Shown: piece by piece, positions 22,555 to 38,933 of the stretch
Position numbering within the stretch: the stretch's first letter is position 1
Layout: each line of letters starts with the position of its first letter
Origin: Amyelois transitella
Lineage: Eukaryota; Arthropoda; Insecta; Lepidoptera; Pyralidae
DNA length: 64,000 nt
Reading direction: 5' to 3'
Assembly (NCBI RefSeq): GCF_032362555.1
Contig: NC_083531.1
Location: 62,001-126,000 of the forward strand
The notes under the pieces: generated by a model
Database searches by the model: none
What the model saw: the letters and a program-made list of their open reading frames with translations, nothing else
What the model was told of the DNA's origin: nothing
Translations under genes and position numbers: made by a program

Positions 22555-22771
22555 ATGATTTATATATAGTGTGTGTGTGTGTTTGCTAACGTGTGTCCGT
22601 CGAAGTGTTTTGTTTTGTTTGCTCCTACACATCACCTACCCCTTCACGGTTGGGTCAGGTAGTGGATGGGATCGGACGGGCGAAATATTTGAATGGATGC
22701 AGAATGGCAGCACAGCATATACGCACGCACGCGCGCACGCACACGCGTGTATAATATACCTACATCCAAAA

Positions 22772-22787
22772 GGCCCTTTTCAGGGCC
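22772..22787 (+). terminator. H2B histone stem-loop, unit 3
   Basis: GGCCCTTTTCAGGGCC. Confidence 0.95.
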
Positions 22788-23144
22788 ATAACATTTGTCA
22801 TAATTCACTGAATGTTTCTTCTCGACTTAATACGTCGTACCAACCTCAGACTTATAATTCGGAGTAATAATAATAAAAGTAAAAAACACGCATGATATCA
22901 TGATCGAACAACAAATGTTTGTTGTTATACACAAAAAAAATATATATATACGCAAATATTACAATTGTTCGCTGTGTCTACCCCGCAAAGGAAAATATTA
23001 TTATTCTAAATAATACTACATATTTCGTAAAATACTACACGCGCACGACAGAGAGAGAGGGAGACAGGAGAGGGGGGGGGGGGGGGGGGGGCGTTCACCA
23101 TATTACCATTCGGTAGTATACTACCAGTCGATGCTACGTGTTCG

Positions 23145-23152
23145 TATAAAAC
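23145..23152 (+). promoter_or_regulatory. H3 TATA box, unit 3
   Basis: TATAAAAC, 128 bp before the ATG. Confidence 0.8.
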
Positions 23153-23251
23153 GCGCTAGAATCTGTTAATTCGGATCACTTCAGTTCGGTCGGTACCCGC
23201 GTGCGGTCGTGTGTACGTACTTGGTGTGTTTTGTAATCGTTCTTCCGTTGA

Positions 23252-23683
<432 letters not shown>

Positions 23684-23810
23684 GCGTGTAGAGGAGTCTG
23701 GTGGTGATTCCCGTTGTTGTGTGTCCGATCTCGTCATGTTCATGACCATTACATGATCATGATCGCAACGTGACACTAGAACTGGAACGTCGCCGCTCGC
23801 ATTTACAAAC

Positions 23811-23826
23811 GGCCCTTTTCAGGGCC
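23811..23826 (+). terminator. H3 histone stem-loop, unit 3
   Basis: GGCCCTTTTCAGGGCC. Confidence 0.95.
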
Positions 23827-23977
23827 ACACACGATTCAAACTGATACATGTTTCTTGGTACGATGAGTTAGTTCCCACCACCACCACCACCTACCTGCGT
23901 AATTAATGAACACATATATTATTATCATGTAACTACTTCCTTACCACCACATACACGCAGCAACATATTGTTATGTA

Positions 23978-24009
<32 letters not shown>

Positions 24010-24274
24010 CATACAAAATCTTTATAATACCTAACCTACTGTTGCGACTGCGAATGAAAGCTAGTATGGAATAATAATAATGTGCGTGTACGTATTTATT
24101 TATTATTATTTTTTTTTTTTTTTTGTTTTTCTTTTTATTTAATATTCTCGTATATTATTATTAATATTTTTTTTTTTTTTTTTTTTATTAACGCGCGCTC
24201 GTTCTTCTATTGGTTGGCCGTTGAGGGGCCCCCCTCGCCTCCCCACCCCTACCCCCTCCTTCGCGTTGCTAGTG

Positions 24275-24282
24275 TATATAAA
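24275..24282 (+). promoter_or_regulatory. H4 TATA box, unit 3
   Basis: TATATAAA, 109 bp before the ATG. Confidence 0.8.
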
Positions 24283-24287
24283 AGTAG

Positions 24288-24695
<408 letters not shown>

Positions 24696-24780
24696 GGTGT
24701 GCCGTGTGCGTGTCTCGTGTTTCTCGCTCGCTCGATCTCTGCAAGCGAGTAAACAAACGAAACAAACAATTAAACAAAAA

Positions 24781-24796
24781 GGCCCTTTTCAGGGCC
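24781..24796 (+). terminator. H4 histone stem-loop, unit 3
   Basis: GGCCCTTTTCAGGGCC. Confidence 0.95.
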
Positions 24797-25963
24797 GCAA
24801 AAGTATCGTTGAATTTGTTGTTGTTAAAACCGTTTCTGATGTCACTTATCGTGTCGACCGTTCATTATGCATGCAGCACACACACTTTATCTTTTTTCAA
24901 CAAAACAAACACAATTTTCGCTACACACAAACAGTTCAAATGATTTGCAATCTGTCCAGTCACTTCCAAGACGTAAAAACTTTGTTAAATTTGACTTCAC
25001 ACCCGACACTGGCCACCTCCTCACGTTACTTAATATTATGATATTGTCTCCTCAGTAATCTGGATCCATCCATCCATCCATCTCCCGCCGCCGACGACAC
25101 TCTATACACTGACTGACTGACTGACTGACTGACTGACCTAATAAAAATATTGCAACTGCCACTGCCACTGCACACACCGCACATCAATTAGTAGGTAGTA
25201 TGTAGACGATACTACGACGCACATAATGCACTAGGTAGGTACCTACTCGTTACAACAACAAAAAGAAGAAAAAAAAACACTCCGCATCCCCGCATTCTTT
25301 TCTCTCGCCCGACTGCCCGACTATTATTTATTATCATATAATAATTACACAAATATAATAATAATTACATGCTTTTACATCGAGAAAGAGACTAGACGCT
25401 CGCTCTCCGAGAGCTCGCACTTTGCGTGTTTTACCAACGTGGACTTGACAAGCTTCAAAATTGTCAAATATAATATTTATACATATTATATATTAACAAG
25501 GGTGAACAATGATATCTTAGCTTTTTACCTGGGGACACTAATTGCGTACATTATTAGGTTTTATAATGAAAAACAACTTTTGAACATGACCCGAGCTCTG
25601 GTCCGATATATTACTGTGAAAATAAACGTCTATAACTCGGGATCACTATTCATCGGTGTGATTAAAATCACATGTGCACGTGGATAAACTCAATAATATA
25701 CATTATACGTGTTCAATGTGCCTTCCGAGCGCATTATTATTATGGAAAATTAATATTTTCCGAACTTAGTTAGTGAAAAGTTGGAAGCTCTCGTATGAGA
25801 AAACGTTTCGCGGCACACCGGTTCTCGTTACGGTATTACTCGATGCGAACGAAATGTTCGCACGCGCCCGTCGACTTTAACACTGTTCATTTAACAATTC
25901 CCGTGTTTGTTTGTTGTTTGCGCGTGTGTGTATTAAGTGAAATAAATAAATATTAACAATAAT

Positions 25964-26716
25964 ATGGCAGACACAGCTGTAGCTTCCGAGGCACCGGCAC
26001 CGGCTACGCCGGCGAAGAAGCAGCCTAAGGCGTCTGCCGCGGCGGGCGGTGTCAAGAAGGCGAAAGCCAAACCGACCCACCCGAAGACATCGGAGATGGT
26101 CAACAGCGCCATCAAGGAGTTGAAGGAGAGGAGCGGATCGTCCCTGCAGGCCATTAAGAAATACATAGCGGCCCAATACAAAGTCGACGCCGAGAAATTG
26201 GCACCGTTCATAAGGAAATATTTGAAGAGCGCCGTCGAATCCGGAGCACTGATCCAGACCAAGGGCAAAGGTGCGTCGGGATCGTTCAAATTGGAATCCA
26301 AATCGTCATCGTCCAAGAAACCGGCCGGCGGTGCGGCGGGCACCAAGAGGTCCGCGTCCGCGGCCGGCGCCAAATCGAAGAAGGGATCCGCCGCGTCCGC
26401 GTCCTCCTCCAAGGCGAAGAAGGCCGCCTCCGCCGGCGGTGCGTCTTCGTCGCCGTCGAAGGCGGCCGGCGGCAAGGCGGCCTCGTCCGCCGCCACCGCT
26501 AAGGACAAGAAGGCTGCGGCCGCGGCCAAGAAGAAGCCCGCGGCGGCCAAGAAGGCCGCGGCGGCCGCGCCCGCGAGGGCCAAGGCCGCTGCCGCGCCGA
26601 AGGCGAAGAAAACTGCCAAACCCCCTACGAAGAAACCGAAAGCGCCCAAGCCGAAGAAGGCCGCCACAACACCCAAGAAGCCCGCAGCAAAGAAAGCGGC
26701 CGCGTCAAAGAAGTAA
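25964..26716 (+). CDS. H1: Histone H1, unit 4 copy
   Basis: 250 aa, identical to units 2 and 3. Confidence 0.97.
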   Translation: MADTAVASEAPAPATPAKKQPKASAAAGGVKKAKAKPTHPKTSEMVNSAIKELKERSGSSLQAIKKYIAAQYKVDAEKLAPFIRKYLKSAVESGALIQTKGKGASGSFKLESKSSSSKKPAGGAAGTKRSASAAGAKSKKGSAASASSSKAKKAASAGGASSSPSKAAGGKAASSAATAKDKKAAAAAKKKPAAAKKAAAAAPARAKAAAAPKAKKTAKPPTKKPKAPKPKKAATTPKKPAAKKAAASKK

Positions 26717-26911
26717 ATCCCTACCTGTGTATGTACCTGGTATATACCGCCGCTCTCTTTATCTCTCCGCCGTTTGTTTACTGCTAGTTGCTTGCAGAAA
26801 CAACGACAACAACTACCACGAAGACGGACGTCGTCGAAGAAGAAGAGGTCGGGGTGGGTGGGAAAAAGCGTGCACCGTTGTGTGCATGGTGCCCTTTCGC
26901 GCCTAACAAAA

Positions 26912-26927
26912 AGCCCTTTTCAGGGCT
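26912..26927 (+). terminator. H1 histone stem-loop, unit 4
   Basis: AGCCCTTTTCAGGGCT. Confidence 0.93.
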
Positions 26928-27343
26928 AACATATGGTTCAATGTGTATGTTTCTTTGTACAACAACAATAATAACACATGTCTGTGTGTCGTCGACCTAC
27001 CTTGTGAGACGAGTGTAAGTATCGCTTCTTACGTAAGTATTGATGAAGAAGAAGAGAGAGAGTGTTAAATAAAAAAAATAAATAAATAAATAAAAATATA
27101 CAAACGCATGAACATTCAGATATATATTTCATTACCTGACTGCGTTATTAGCTAGCTAGCTAGCTAGCTAGCTAGCTCATGATGATATGTATAATATAAC
27201 GTAACGTAATAGTGAGTAGGGAAAGAAAAAAAAGTAAATAAATAAAAATAGGTAGACATTGTCCGTTAGTTCGTTCGTTCACATCCCCACCACTCGATGT
27301 TGGTAACTTCGTTCATTGTACGATAAAGATCAACGCACGGGTG

Positions 27344-27351
27344 TATATAAT
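27344..27351 (+). promoter_or_regulatory. H2A TATA box, unit 4
   Basis: TATATAAT, 112 bp before the ATG; no insertion. Confidence 0.8.
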
Positions 27352-27431
27352 AAAAGCATACCCCGTCCGCGTACGCTCATTTTAACGTCGTCGTCCGTTG
27401 TCACAACAACGTTTGTTTGTTTGTTTACTAA

Positions 27432-27830
<399 letters not shown>

Positions 27831-28045
27831 GTTGTCCACTTTCGTTCGTTCGTTCCTCTATTTTGTTGTTGTTTTTATTGTATGTATTTTGTATTGTATG
27901 TGCACACGCACACACACACACACATATACGTACTTGCTCAACAACAATCCGAGGCCCGATATGGATGGATGGATGGATGGATGGATGGACTCTTACGTGG
28001 TCGCCGGGTGCGTCGACTTGCTAACTCGGAATGAAAAGACAAAAA

Positions 28046-28061
28046 GGCCCTTTTCAGGGCC
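28046..28061 (+). terminator. H2A histone stem-loop, unit 4
   Basis: GGCCCTTTTCAGGGCC. Confidence 0.95.
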
Positions 28062-28344
28062 ACAATATGATTCTTATGCGTTAAAAACAGTTTCACTTTT
28101 GATAAACCAAAGTCAACAAAGCTAATCATTCTAAAACACAACGTACGATTCACTTACTTACTCAGTTGCTGGCTCAGCAAGAATAAATAAACGGGCTTTA
28201 CACGAGTCTGCCTGTCAAAAATACTTTGTCAAGTCTTATCTACCTCTACCTAGTTCGCTACCTACCTATTACATATTATGCAAACCTAACCTAACCTAAC
28301 GTAACAAGGGATAACCTAAACTAGGTATCACCTACCTACCTACC

Positions 28345-28383
<39 letters not shown>

Positions 28384-28564
28384 TACCTCCTTTTTTTTTT
28401 TTTACCTATCTTTATCTCACTTTCTTTGCACTATTGGCGGAGGGGAGGGGAAGGGAGAGGGGGGAGGGGAATGATTCGAGGCGTGCCCGACGCGACTACG
28501 CCGACTTTCCTATTGGCCGATATACGCTGTGACCATTACACTGTTTGACTGCAGACGACGGACA

Positions 28565-28574
28565 TATATTAAAA
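28565..28574 (+). promoter_or_regulatory. H2B TATA-like box, unit 4
   Basis: TATATTAAAA. Confidence 0.6.
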
Positions 28575-28664
28575 ATTTATCAAAAATTCGGGCACCACAC
28601 GAGACATCTCGGTTTCTAGATCTCGCGCTAGTGACGTTACGCACGCATTTTATAACAAAGAAAA

Positions 28665-29039
28665 ATGCCGCCCAAGACCAGTGGCAAGGCCGCCAAGAAA
28701 TCTGGCAAAGCCCAGAAGAACATCTCCAAGACTGACAAAAAGAAGAAGAAGCACAAGAGGAAGGAGAGCTACGCCATCTACATTTACAAAGTGCTGAAGC
28801 AGGTGCACCCGGACACCGGTATATCCAGCAAGGCGATGTCCATCATGAACTCGTTCGTGAACGACATCTTCGAGCGAATCGCCGCCGAGGCTTCCCGCCT
28901 GGCCCACTACAACAAGAGGTCAACGATCACATCGAGGGAGGTGCAGACTTCCGTGAGGCTTCTCCTGCCCGGTGAGCTCGCCAAGCACGCCGTCAGTGAA
29001 GGCACCAAGGCGGTCACCAAGTACACCAGCTCCAAGTAG
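28665..29039 (+). CDS. H2B: Histone H2B, unit 4 copy
   Basis: 124 aa, identical protein. Confidence 0.98.
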   Translation: MPPKTSGKAAKKSGKAQKNISKTDKKKKKHKRKESYAIYIYKVLKQVHPDTGISSKAMSIMNSFVNDIFERIAAEASRLAHYNKRSTITSREVQTSVRLLLPGELAKHAVSEGTKAVTKYTSSK

Positions 29040-29256
29040 ATGATTTATATATAGTGTGTGTGTGTGTTTGCTAACGTGTGTCCGTCGAAGTGTTTTGTTT
29101 TGTTTGCTCCTACACATCACCTACCCCTTCACGGTTGGGTCAGGTAGTGGATGGGATCGGACGGGCGAAATATTTGAATGGATGCAGAATGGCAGCACAG
29201 CATATACGCACGCACGCGCGCACGCACACGCGTGTATAATATACCTACATCCAAAA

Positions 29257-29272
29257 GGCCCTTTTCAGGGCC
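29257..29272 (+). terminator. H2B histone stem-loop, unit 4
   Basis: GGCCCTTTTCAGGGCC. Confidence 0.95.
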
Positions 29273-29629
29273 ATAACATTTGTCATAATTCACTGAATGT
29301 TTCTTCTCGACTTAATACGTCGTACCAACCTCAGACTTATAATTCGGAGTAATAATAATAAAAGTAAAAAACACGCATGATATCATGATCGAACAACAAA
29401 TGTTTGTTGTTATACACAAAAAAAATATATATATACGCAAATATTACAATTGTTCGCTGTGTCTACCCCGCAAAGGAAAATATTATTATTCTAAATAATA
29501 CTACATATTTCGTAAAATACTACACGCGCACGACAGAGAGAGAGGGAGACAGGAGAGGGGGGGGGGGGGGGGGGGGCGTTCACCATATTACCATTCGGTA
29601 GTATACTACCAGTCGATGCTACGTGTTCG

Positions 29630-29637
29630 TATAAAAC
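29630..29637 (+). promoter_or_regulatory. H3 TATA box, unit 4
   Basis: TATAAAAC, 128 bp before the ATG. Confidence 0.8.
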
Positions 29638-29736
29638 GCGCTAGAATCTGTTAATTCGGATCACTTCAGTTCGGTCGGTACCCGCGTGCGGTCGTGTGTA
29701 CGTACTTGGTGTGTTTTGTAATCGTTCTTCCGTTGA

Positions 29737-30168
<432 letters not shown>

Positions 30169-30295
30169 GCGTGTAGAGGAGTCTGGTGGTGATTCCCGTT
30201 GTTGTGTGTCCGATCTCGTCATGTTCATGACCATTACATGATCATGATCGCAACGTGACACTAGAACTGGAACGTCGCCGCTCGCATTTACAAAC

Positions 30296-30311
30296 GGCCC
30301 TTTTCAGGGCC
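30296..30311 (+). terminator. H3 histone stem-loop, unit 4
   Basis: GGCCCTTTTCAGGGCC. Confidence 0.95.
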
Positions 30312-30462
30312 ACACACGATTCAAACTGATACATGTTTCTTGGTACGATGAGTTAGTTCCCACCACCACCACCACCTACCTGCGTAATTAATGAACACAT
30401 ATATTATTATCATGTAACTACTTCCTTACCACCACATACACGCAGCAACATATTGTTATGTA

Positions 30463-30494
<32 letters not shown>

Positions 30495-30759
30495 CATACA
30501 AAATCTTTATAATACCTAACCTACTGTTGCGACTGCGAATGAAAGCTAGTATGGAATAATAATAATGTGCGTGTACGTATTTATTTATTATTATTTTTTT
30601 TTTTTTTTTGTTTTTCTTTTTATTTAATATTCTCGTATATTATTATTAATATTTTTTTTTTTTTTTTTTTTATTAACGCGCGCTCGTTCTTCTATTGGTT
30701 GGCCGTTGAGGGGCCCCCCTCGCCTCCCCACCCCTACCCCCTCCTTCGCGTTGCTAGTG

Positions 30760-30767
30760 TATATAAA
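30760..30767 (+). promoter_or_regulatory. H4 TATA box, unit 4
   Basis: TATATAAA, 109 bp before the ATG. Confidence 0.8.
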
Positions 30768-30772
30768 AGTAG

Positions 30773-31180
<408 letters not shown>

Positions 31181-31265
31181 GGTGTGCCGTGTGCGTGTCT
31201 CGTGTTTCTCGCTCGCTCGATCTCTGCAAGCGAGTAAACAAACGAAACAAACAATTAAACAAAAA

Positions 31266-31281
31266 GGCCCTTTTCAGGGCC
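31266..31281 (+). terminator. H4 histone stem-loop, unit 4
   Basis: GGCCCTTTTCAGGGCC. Confidence 0.95.
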
Positions 31282-32448
31282 GCAAAAGTATCGTTGAATT
31301 TGTTGTTGTTAAAACCGTTTCTGATGTCACTTATCGTGTCGACCGTTCATTATGCATGCAGCACACACACTTTATCTTTTTTCAACAAAACAAACACAAT
31401 TTTCGCTACACACAAACAGTTCAAATGATTTGCAATCTGTCCAGTCACTTCCAAGACGTAAAAACTTTGTTAAATTTGACTTCACACCCGACACTGGCCA
31501 CCTCCTCACGTTACTTAATATTATGATATTGTCTCCTCAGTAATCTGGATCCATCCATCCATCCATCTCCCGCCGCCGACGACACTCTATACACTGACTG
31601 ACTGACTGACTGACTGACTGACCTAATAAAAATATTGCAACTGCCACTGCCACTGCACACACCGCACATCAATTAGTAGGTAGTATGTAGACGATACTAC
31701 GACGCACATAATGCACTAGGTAGGTACCTACTCGTTACAACAACAAAAAGAAGAAAAAAAAACACTCCGCATCCCCGCATTCTTTTCTCTCGCCCGACTG
31801 CCCGACTATTATTTATTATCATATAATAATTACACAAATATAATAATAATTACATGCTTTTACATCGAGAAAGAGACTAGACGCTCGCTCTCCGAGAGCT
31901 CGCACTTTGCGTGTTTTACCAACGTGGACTTGACAAGCTTCAAAATTGTCAAATATAATATTTATACATATTATATATTAACAAGGGTGAACAATGATAT
32001 CTTAGCTTTTTACCTGGGGACACTAATTGCGTACATTATTAGGTTTTATAATGAAAAACAACTTTTGAACATGACCCGAGCTCTGGTCCGATATATTACT
32101 GTGAAAATAAACGTCTATAACTCGGGATCACTATTCATCGGTGTGATTAAAATCACATGTGCACGTGGATAAACTCAATAATATACATTATACGTGTTCA
32201 ATGTGCCTTCCGAGCGCATTATTATTATGGAAAATTAATATTTTCCGAACTTAGTTAGTGAAAAGTTGGAAGCTCTCGTATGAGAAAACGTTTCGCGGCA
32301 CACCGGTTCTCGTTACGGTATTACTCGATGCGAACGAAATGTTCGCACGCGCCCGTCGACTTTAACACTGTTCATTTAACAATTCCCGTGTTTGTTTGTT
32401 GTTTGCGCGTGTGTGTATTAAGTGAAATAAATAAATATTAACAATAAT

Positions 32449-33201
32449 ATGGCAGACACAGCTGTAGCTTCCGAGGCACCGGCACCGGCTACGCCGGCGA
32501 AGAAGCAGCCTAAGGCGTCTGCCGCGGCGGGCGGTGTCAAGAAGGCGAAAGCCAAACCGACCCACCCGAAGACATCGGAGATGGTCAACAGCGCCATCAA
32601 GGAGTTGAAGGAGAGGAGCGGATCGTCCCTGCAGGCCATTAAGAAATACATAGCGGCCCAATACAAAGTCGACGCCGAGAAATTGGCACCGTTCATAAGG
32701 AAATATTTGAAGAGCGCCGTCGAATCCGGAGCACTGATCCAGACCAAGGGCAAAGGTGCGTCGGGATCGTTCAAATTGGAATCCAAATCGTCATCGTCCA
32801 AGAAACCGGCCGGCGGTGCGGCGGGCACCAAGAGGTCCGCGTCCGCGGCCGGCGCCAAATCGAAGAAGGGATCCGCCGCGTCCGCGTCCTCCTCCAAGGC
32901 GAAGAAGGCCGCCTCCGCCGGCGGTGCGTCTTCGTCGCCGTCGAAGGCGGCCGGCGGCAAGGCGGCCTCGTCCGCCGCCACCGCTAAGGACAAGAAGGCT
33001 GCGGCCGCGGCCAAGAAGAAGCCCGCGGCGGCCAAGAAGGCCGCGGCGGCCGCGCCCGCGAGGGCCAAGGCCGCTGCCGCGCCGAAGGCGAAGAAAACTG
33101 CCAAACCCCCTACGAAGAAACCGAAAGCGCCCAAGCCGAAGAAGGCCGCCACAACACCCAAGAAGCCCGCAGCAAAGAAAGCGGCCGCGTCAAAGAAGTA
33201 A
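32449..33201 (+). CDS. H1: Histone H1, unit 5 copy
   Basis: 250 aa, identical to units 2-4. Confidence 0.97.
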   Translation: MADTAVASEAPAPATPAKKQPKASAAAGGVKKAKAKPTHPKTSEMVNSAIKELKERSGSSLQAIKKYIAAQYKVDAEKLAPFIRKYLKSAVESGALIQTKGKGASGSFKLESKSSSSKKPAGGAAGTKRSASAAGAKSKKGSAASASSSKAKKAASAGGASSSPSKAAGGKAASSAATAKDKKAAAAAKKKPAAAKKAAAAAPARAKAAAAPKAKKTAKPPTKKPKAPKPKKAATTPKKPAAKKAAASKK

Positions 33202-33396
33202 ATCCCTACCTGTGTATGTACCTGGTATATACCGCCGCTCTCTTTATCTCTCCGCCGTTTGTTTACTGCTAGTTGCTTGCAGAAACAACGACAACAACTA
33301 CCACGAAGACGGACGTCGTCGAAGAAGAAGAGGTCGGGGTGGGTGGGAAAAAGCGTGCACCGTTGTGTGCATGGTGCCCTTTCGCGCCTAACAAAA

Positions 33397-33412
33397 AGCC
33401 CTTTTCAGGGCT
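33397..33412 (+). terminator. H1 histone stem-loop, unit 5
   Basis: AGCCCTTTTCAGGGCT. Confidence 0.93.
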
Positions 33413-33828
33413 AACATATGGTTCAATGTGTATGTTTCTTTGTACAACAACAATAATAACACATGTCTGTGTGTCGTCGACCTACCTTGTGAGACGAGTG
33501 TAAGTATCGCTTCTTACGTAAGTATTGATGAAGAAGAAGAGAGAGAGTGTTAAATAAAAAAAATAAATAAATAAATAAAAATATACAAACGCATGAACAT
33601 TCAGATATATATTTCATTACCTGACTGCGTTATTAGCTAGCTAGCTAGCTAGCTAGCTAGCTCATGATGATATGTATAATATAACGTAACGTAATAGTGA
33701 GTAGGGAAAGAAAAAAAAGTAAATAAATAAAAATAGGTAGACATTGTCCGTTAGTTCGTTCGTTCACATCCCCACCACTCGATGTTGGTAACTTCGTTCA
33801 TTGTACGATAAAGATCAACGCACGGGTG

Positions 33829-33836
33829 TATATAAT
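33829..33836 (+). promoter_or_regulatory. H2A TATA box, unit 5
   Basis: TATATAAT, 112 bp before the ATG. Confidence 0.8.
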
Positions 33837-33916
33837 AAAAGCATACCCCGTCCGCGTACGCTCATTTTAACGTCGTCGTCCGTTGTCACAACAACGTTTG
33901 TTTGTTTGTTTACTAA

Positions 33917-34315
<399 letters not shown>

Positions 34316-34530
34316 GTTGTCCACTTTCGTTCGTTCGTTCCTCTATTTTGTTGTTGTTTTTATTGTATGTATTTTGTATTGTATGTGCACACGCACACAC
34401 ACACACACATATACGTACTTGCTCAACAACAATCCGAGGCCCGATATGGATGGATGGATGGATGGATGGATGGACTCTTACGTGGTCGCCGGGTGCGTCG
34501 ACTTGCTAACTCGGAATGAAAAGACAAAAA

Positions 34531-34546
34531 GGCCCTTTTCAGGGCC
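34531..34546 (+). terminator. H2A histone stem-loop, unit 5
   Basis: GGCCCTTTTCAGGGCC. Confidence 0.95.
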
Positions 34547-34829
34547 ACAATATGATTCTTATGCGTTAAAAACAGTTTCACTTTTGATAAACCAAAGTCA
34601 ACAAAGCTAATCATTCTAAAACACAACGTACGATTCACTTACTTACTCAGTTGCTGGCTCAGCAAGAATAAATAAACGGGCTTTACACGAGTCTGCCTGT
34701 CAAAAATACTTTGTCAAGTCTTATCTACCTCTACCTAGTTCGCTACCTACCTATTACATATTATGCAAACCTAACCTAACCTAACGTAACAAGGGATAAC
34801 CTAAACTAGGTATCACCTACCTACCTACC

Positions 34830-34868
<39 letters not shown>

Positions 34869-35049
34869 TACCTCCTTTTTTTTTTTTTACCTATCTTTAT
34901 CTCACTTTCTTTGCACTATTGGCGGAGGGGAGGGGAAGGGAGAGGGGGGAGGGGAATGATTCGAGGCGTGCCCGACGCGACTACGCCGACTTTCCTATTG
35001 GCCGATATACGCTGTGACCATTACACTGTTTGACTGCAGACGACGGACA

Positions 35050-35059
35050 TATATTAAAA
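35050..35059 (+). promoter_or_regulatory. H2B TATA-like box, unit 5
   Basis: TATATTAAAA. Confidence 0.6.
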
Positions 35060-35149
35060 ATTTATCAAAAATTCGGGCACCACACGAGACATCTCGGTTT
35101 CTAGATCTCGCGCTAGTGACGTTACGCACGCATTTTATAACAAAGAAAA

Positions 35150-35524
35150 ATGCCGCCCAAGACCAGTGGCAAGGCCGCCAAGAAATCTGGCAAAGCCCAG
35201 AAGAACATCTCCAAGACTGACAAAAAGAAGAAGAAGCACAAGAGGAAGGAGAGCTACGCCATCTACATTTACAAAGTGCTGAAGCAGGTGCACCCGGACA
35301 CCGGTATATCCAGCAAGGCGATGTCCATCATGAACTCGTTCGTGAACGACATCTTCGAGCGAATCGCCGCCGAGGCTTCCCGCCTGGCCCACTACAACAA
35401 GAGGTCAACGATCACATCGAGGGAGGTGCAGACTTCCGTGAGGCTTCTCCTGCCCGGTGAGCTCGCCAAGCACGCCGTCAGTGAAGGCACCAAGGCGGTC
35501 ACCAAGTACACCAGCTCCAAGTAG
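35150..35524 (+). CDS. H2B: Histone H2B, unit 5 copy
   Basis: 124 aa, identical protein. Confidence 0.98.
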   Translation: MPPKTSGKAAKKSGKAQKNISKTDKKKKKHKRKESYAIYIYKVLKQVHPDTGISSKAMSIMNSFVNDIFERIAAEASRLAHYNKRSTITSREVQTSVRLLLPGELAKHAVSEGTKAVTKYTSSK

Positions 35525-35741
35525 ATGATTTATATATAGTGTGTGTGTGTGTTTGCTAACGTGTGTCCGTCGAAGTGTTTTGTTTTGTTTGCTCCTACAC
35601 ATCACCTACCCCTTCACGGTTGGGTCAGGTAGTGGATGGGATCGGACGGGCGAAATATTTGAATGGATGCAGAATGGCAGCACAGCATATACGCACGCAC
35701 GCGCGCACGCACACGCGTGTATAATATACCTACATCCAAAA

Positions 35742-35757
35742 GGCCCTTTTCAGGGCC
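35742..35757 (+). terminator. H2B histone stem-loop, unit 5
   Basis: GGCCCTTTTCAGGGCC. Confidence 0.95.
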
Positions 35758-36114
35758 ATAACATTTGTCATAATTCACTGAATGTTTCTTCTCGACTTAA
35801 TACGTCGTACCAACCTCAGACTTATAATTCGGAGTAATAATAATAAAAGTAAAAAACACGCATGATATCATGATCGAACAACAAATGTTTGTTGTTATAC
35901 ACAAAAAAAATATATATATACGCAAATATTACAATTGTTCGCTGTGTCTACCCCGCAAAGGAAAATATTATTATTCTAAATAATACTACATATTTCGTAA
36001 AATACTACACGCGCACGACAGAGAGAGAGGGAGACAGGAGAGGGGGGGGGGGGGGGGGGGGCGTTCACCATATTACCATTCGGTAGTATACTACCAGTCG
36101 ATGCTACGTGTTCG

Positions 36115-36122
36115 TATAAAAC
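36115..36122 (+). promoter_or_regulatory. H3 TATA box, unit 5
   Basis: TATAAAAC, 128 bp before the ATG. Confidence 0.8.
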
Positions 36123-36221
36123 GCGCTAGAATCTGTTAATTCGGATCACTTCAGTTCGGTCGGTACCCGCGTGCGGTCGTGTGTACGTACTTGGTGTGTT
36201 TTGTAATCGTTCTTCCGTTGA

Positions 36222-36653
<432 letters not shown>

Positions 36654-36780
36654 GCGTGTAGAGGAGTCTGGTGGTGATTCCCGTTGTTGTGTGTCCGATC
36701 TCGTCATGTTCATGACCATTACATGATCATGATCGCAACGTGACACTAGAACTGGAACGTCGCCGCTCGCATTTACAAAC

Positions 36781-36796
36781 GGCCCTTTTCAGGGCC
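36781..36796 (+). terminator. H3 histone stem-loop, unit 5
   Basis: GGCCCTTTTCAGGGCC. Confidence 0.95.
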
Positions 36797-36947
36797 ACAC
36801 ACGATTCAAACTGATACATGTTTCTTGGTACGATGAGTTAGTTCCCACCACCACCACCACCTACCTGCGTAATTAATGAACACATATATTATTATCATGT
36901 AACTACTTCCTTACCACCACATACACGCAGCAACATATTGTTATGTA

Positions 36948-36979
<32 letters not shown>

Positions 36980-37244
36980 CATACAAAATCTTTATAATAC
37001 CTAACCTACTGTTGCGACTGCGAATGAAAGCTAGTATGGAATAATAATAATGTGCGTGTACGTATTTATTTATTATTATTTTTTTTTTTTTTTTGTTTTT
37101 CTTTTTATTTAATATTCTCGTATATTATTATTAATATTTTTTTTTTTTTTTTTTTTATTAACGCGCGCTCGTTCTTCTATTGGTTGGCCGTTGAGGGGCC
37201 CCCCTCGCCTCCCCACCCCTACCCCCTCCTTCGCGTTGCTAGTG

Positions 37245-37252
37245 TATATAAA
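37245..37252 (+). promoter_or_regulatory. H4 TATA box, unit 5
   Basis: TATATAAA, 109 bp before the ATG. Confidence 0.8.
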
Positions 37253-37257
37253 AGTAG

Positions 37258-37665
<408 letters not shown>

Positions 37666-37750
37666 GGTGTGCCGTGTGCGTGTCTCGTGTTTCTCGCTCG
37701 CTCGATCTCTGCAAGCGAGTAAACAAACGAAACAAACAATTAAACAAAAA

Positions 37751-37766
37751 GGCCCTTTTCAGGGCC
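37751..37766 (+). terminator. H4 histone stem-loop, unit 5
   Basis: GGCCCTTTTCAGGGCC. Confidence 0.95.
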
Positions 37767-38933
37767 GCAAAAGTATCGTTGAATTTGTTGTTGTTAAAAC
37801 CGTTTCTGATGTCACTTATCGTGTCGACCGTTCATTATGCATGCAGCACACACACTTTATCTTTTTTCAACAAAACAAACACAATTTTCGCTACACACAA
37901 ACAGTTCAAATGATTTGCAATCTGTCCAGTCACTTCCAAGACGTAAAAACTTTGTTAAATTTGACTTCACACCCGACACTGGCCACCTCCTCACGTTACT
38001 TAATATTATGATATTGTCTCCTCAGTAATCTGGATCCATCCATCCATCCATCTCCCGCCGCCGACGACACTCTATACACTGACTGACTGACTGACTGACT
38101 GACTGACCTAATAAAAATATTGCAACTGCCACTGCCACTGCACACACCGCACATCAATTAGTAGGTAGTATGTAGACGATACTACGACGCACATAATGCA
38201 CTAGGTAGGTACCTACTCGTTACAACAACAAAAAGAAGAAAAAAAAACACTCCGCATCCCCGCATTCTTTTCTCTCGCCCGACTGCCCGACTATTATTTA
38301 TTATCATATAATAATTACACAAATATAATAATAATTACATGCTTTTACATCGAGAAAGAGACTAGACGCTCGCTCTCCGAGAGCTCGCACTTTGCGTGTT
38401 TTACCAACGTGGACTTGACAAGCTTCAAAATTGTCAAATATAATATTTATACATATTATATATTAACAAGGGTGAACAATGATATCTTAGCTTTTTACCT
38501 GGGGACACTAATTGCGTACATTATTAGGTTTTATAATGAAAAACAACTTTTGAACATGACCCGAGCTCTGGTCCGATATATTACTGTGAAAATAAACGTC
38601 TATAACTCGGGATCACTATTCATCGGTGTGATTAAAATCACATGTGCACGTGGATAAACTCAATAATATACATTATACGTGTTCAATGTGCCTTCCGAGC
38701 GCATTATTATTATGGAAAATTAATATTTTCCGAACTTAGTTAGTGAAAAGTTGGAAGCTCTCGTATGAGAAAACGTTTCGCGGCACACCGGTTCTCGTTA
38801 CGGTATTACTCGATGCGAACGAAATGTTCGCACGCGCCCGTCGACTTTAACACTGTTCATTTAACAATTCCCGTGTTTGTTTGTTGTTTGCGCGTGTGTG
38901 TATTAAGTGAAATAAATAAATATTAACAATAAT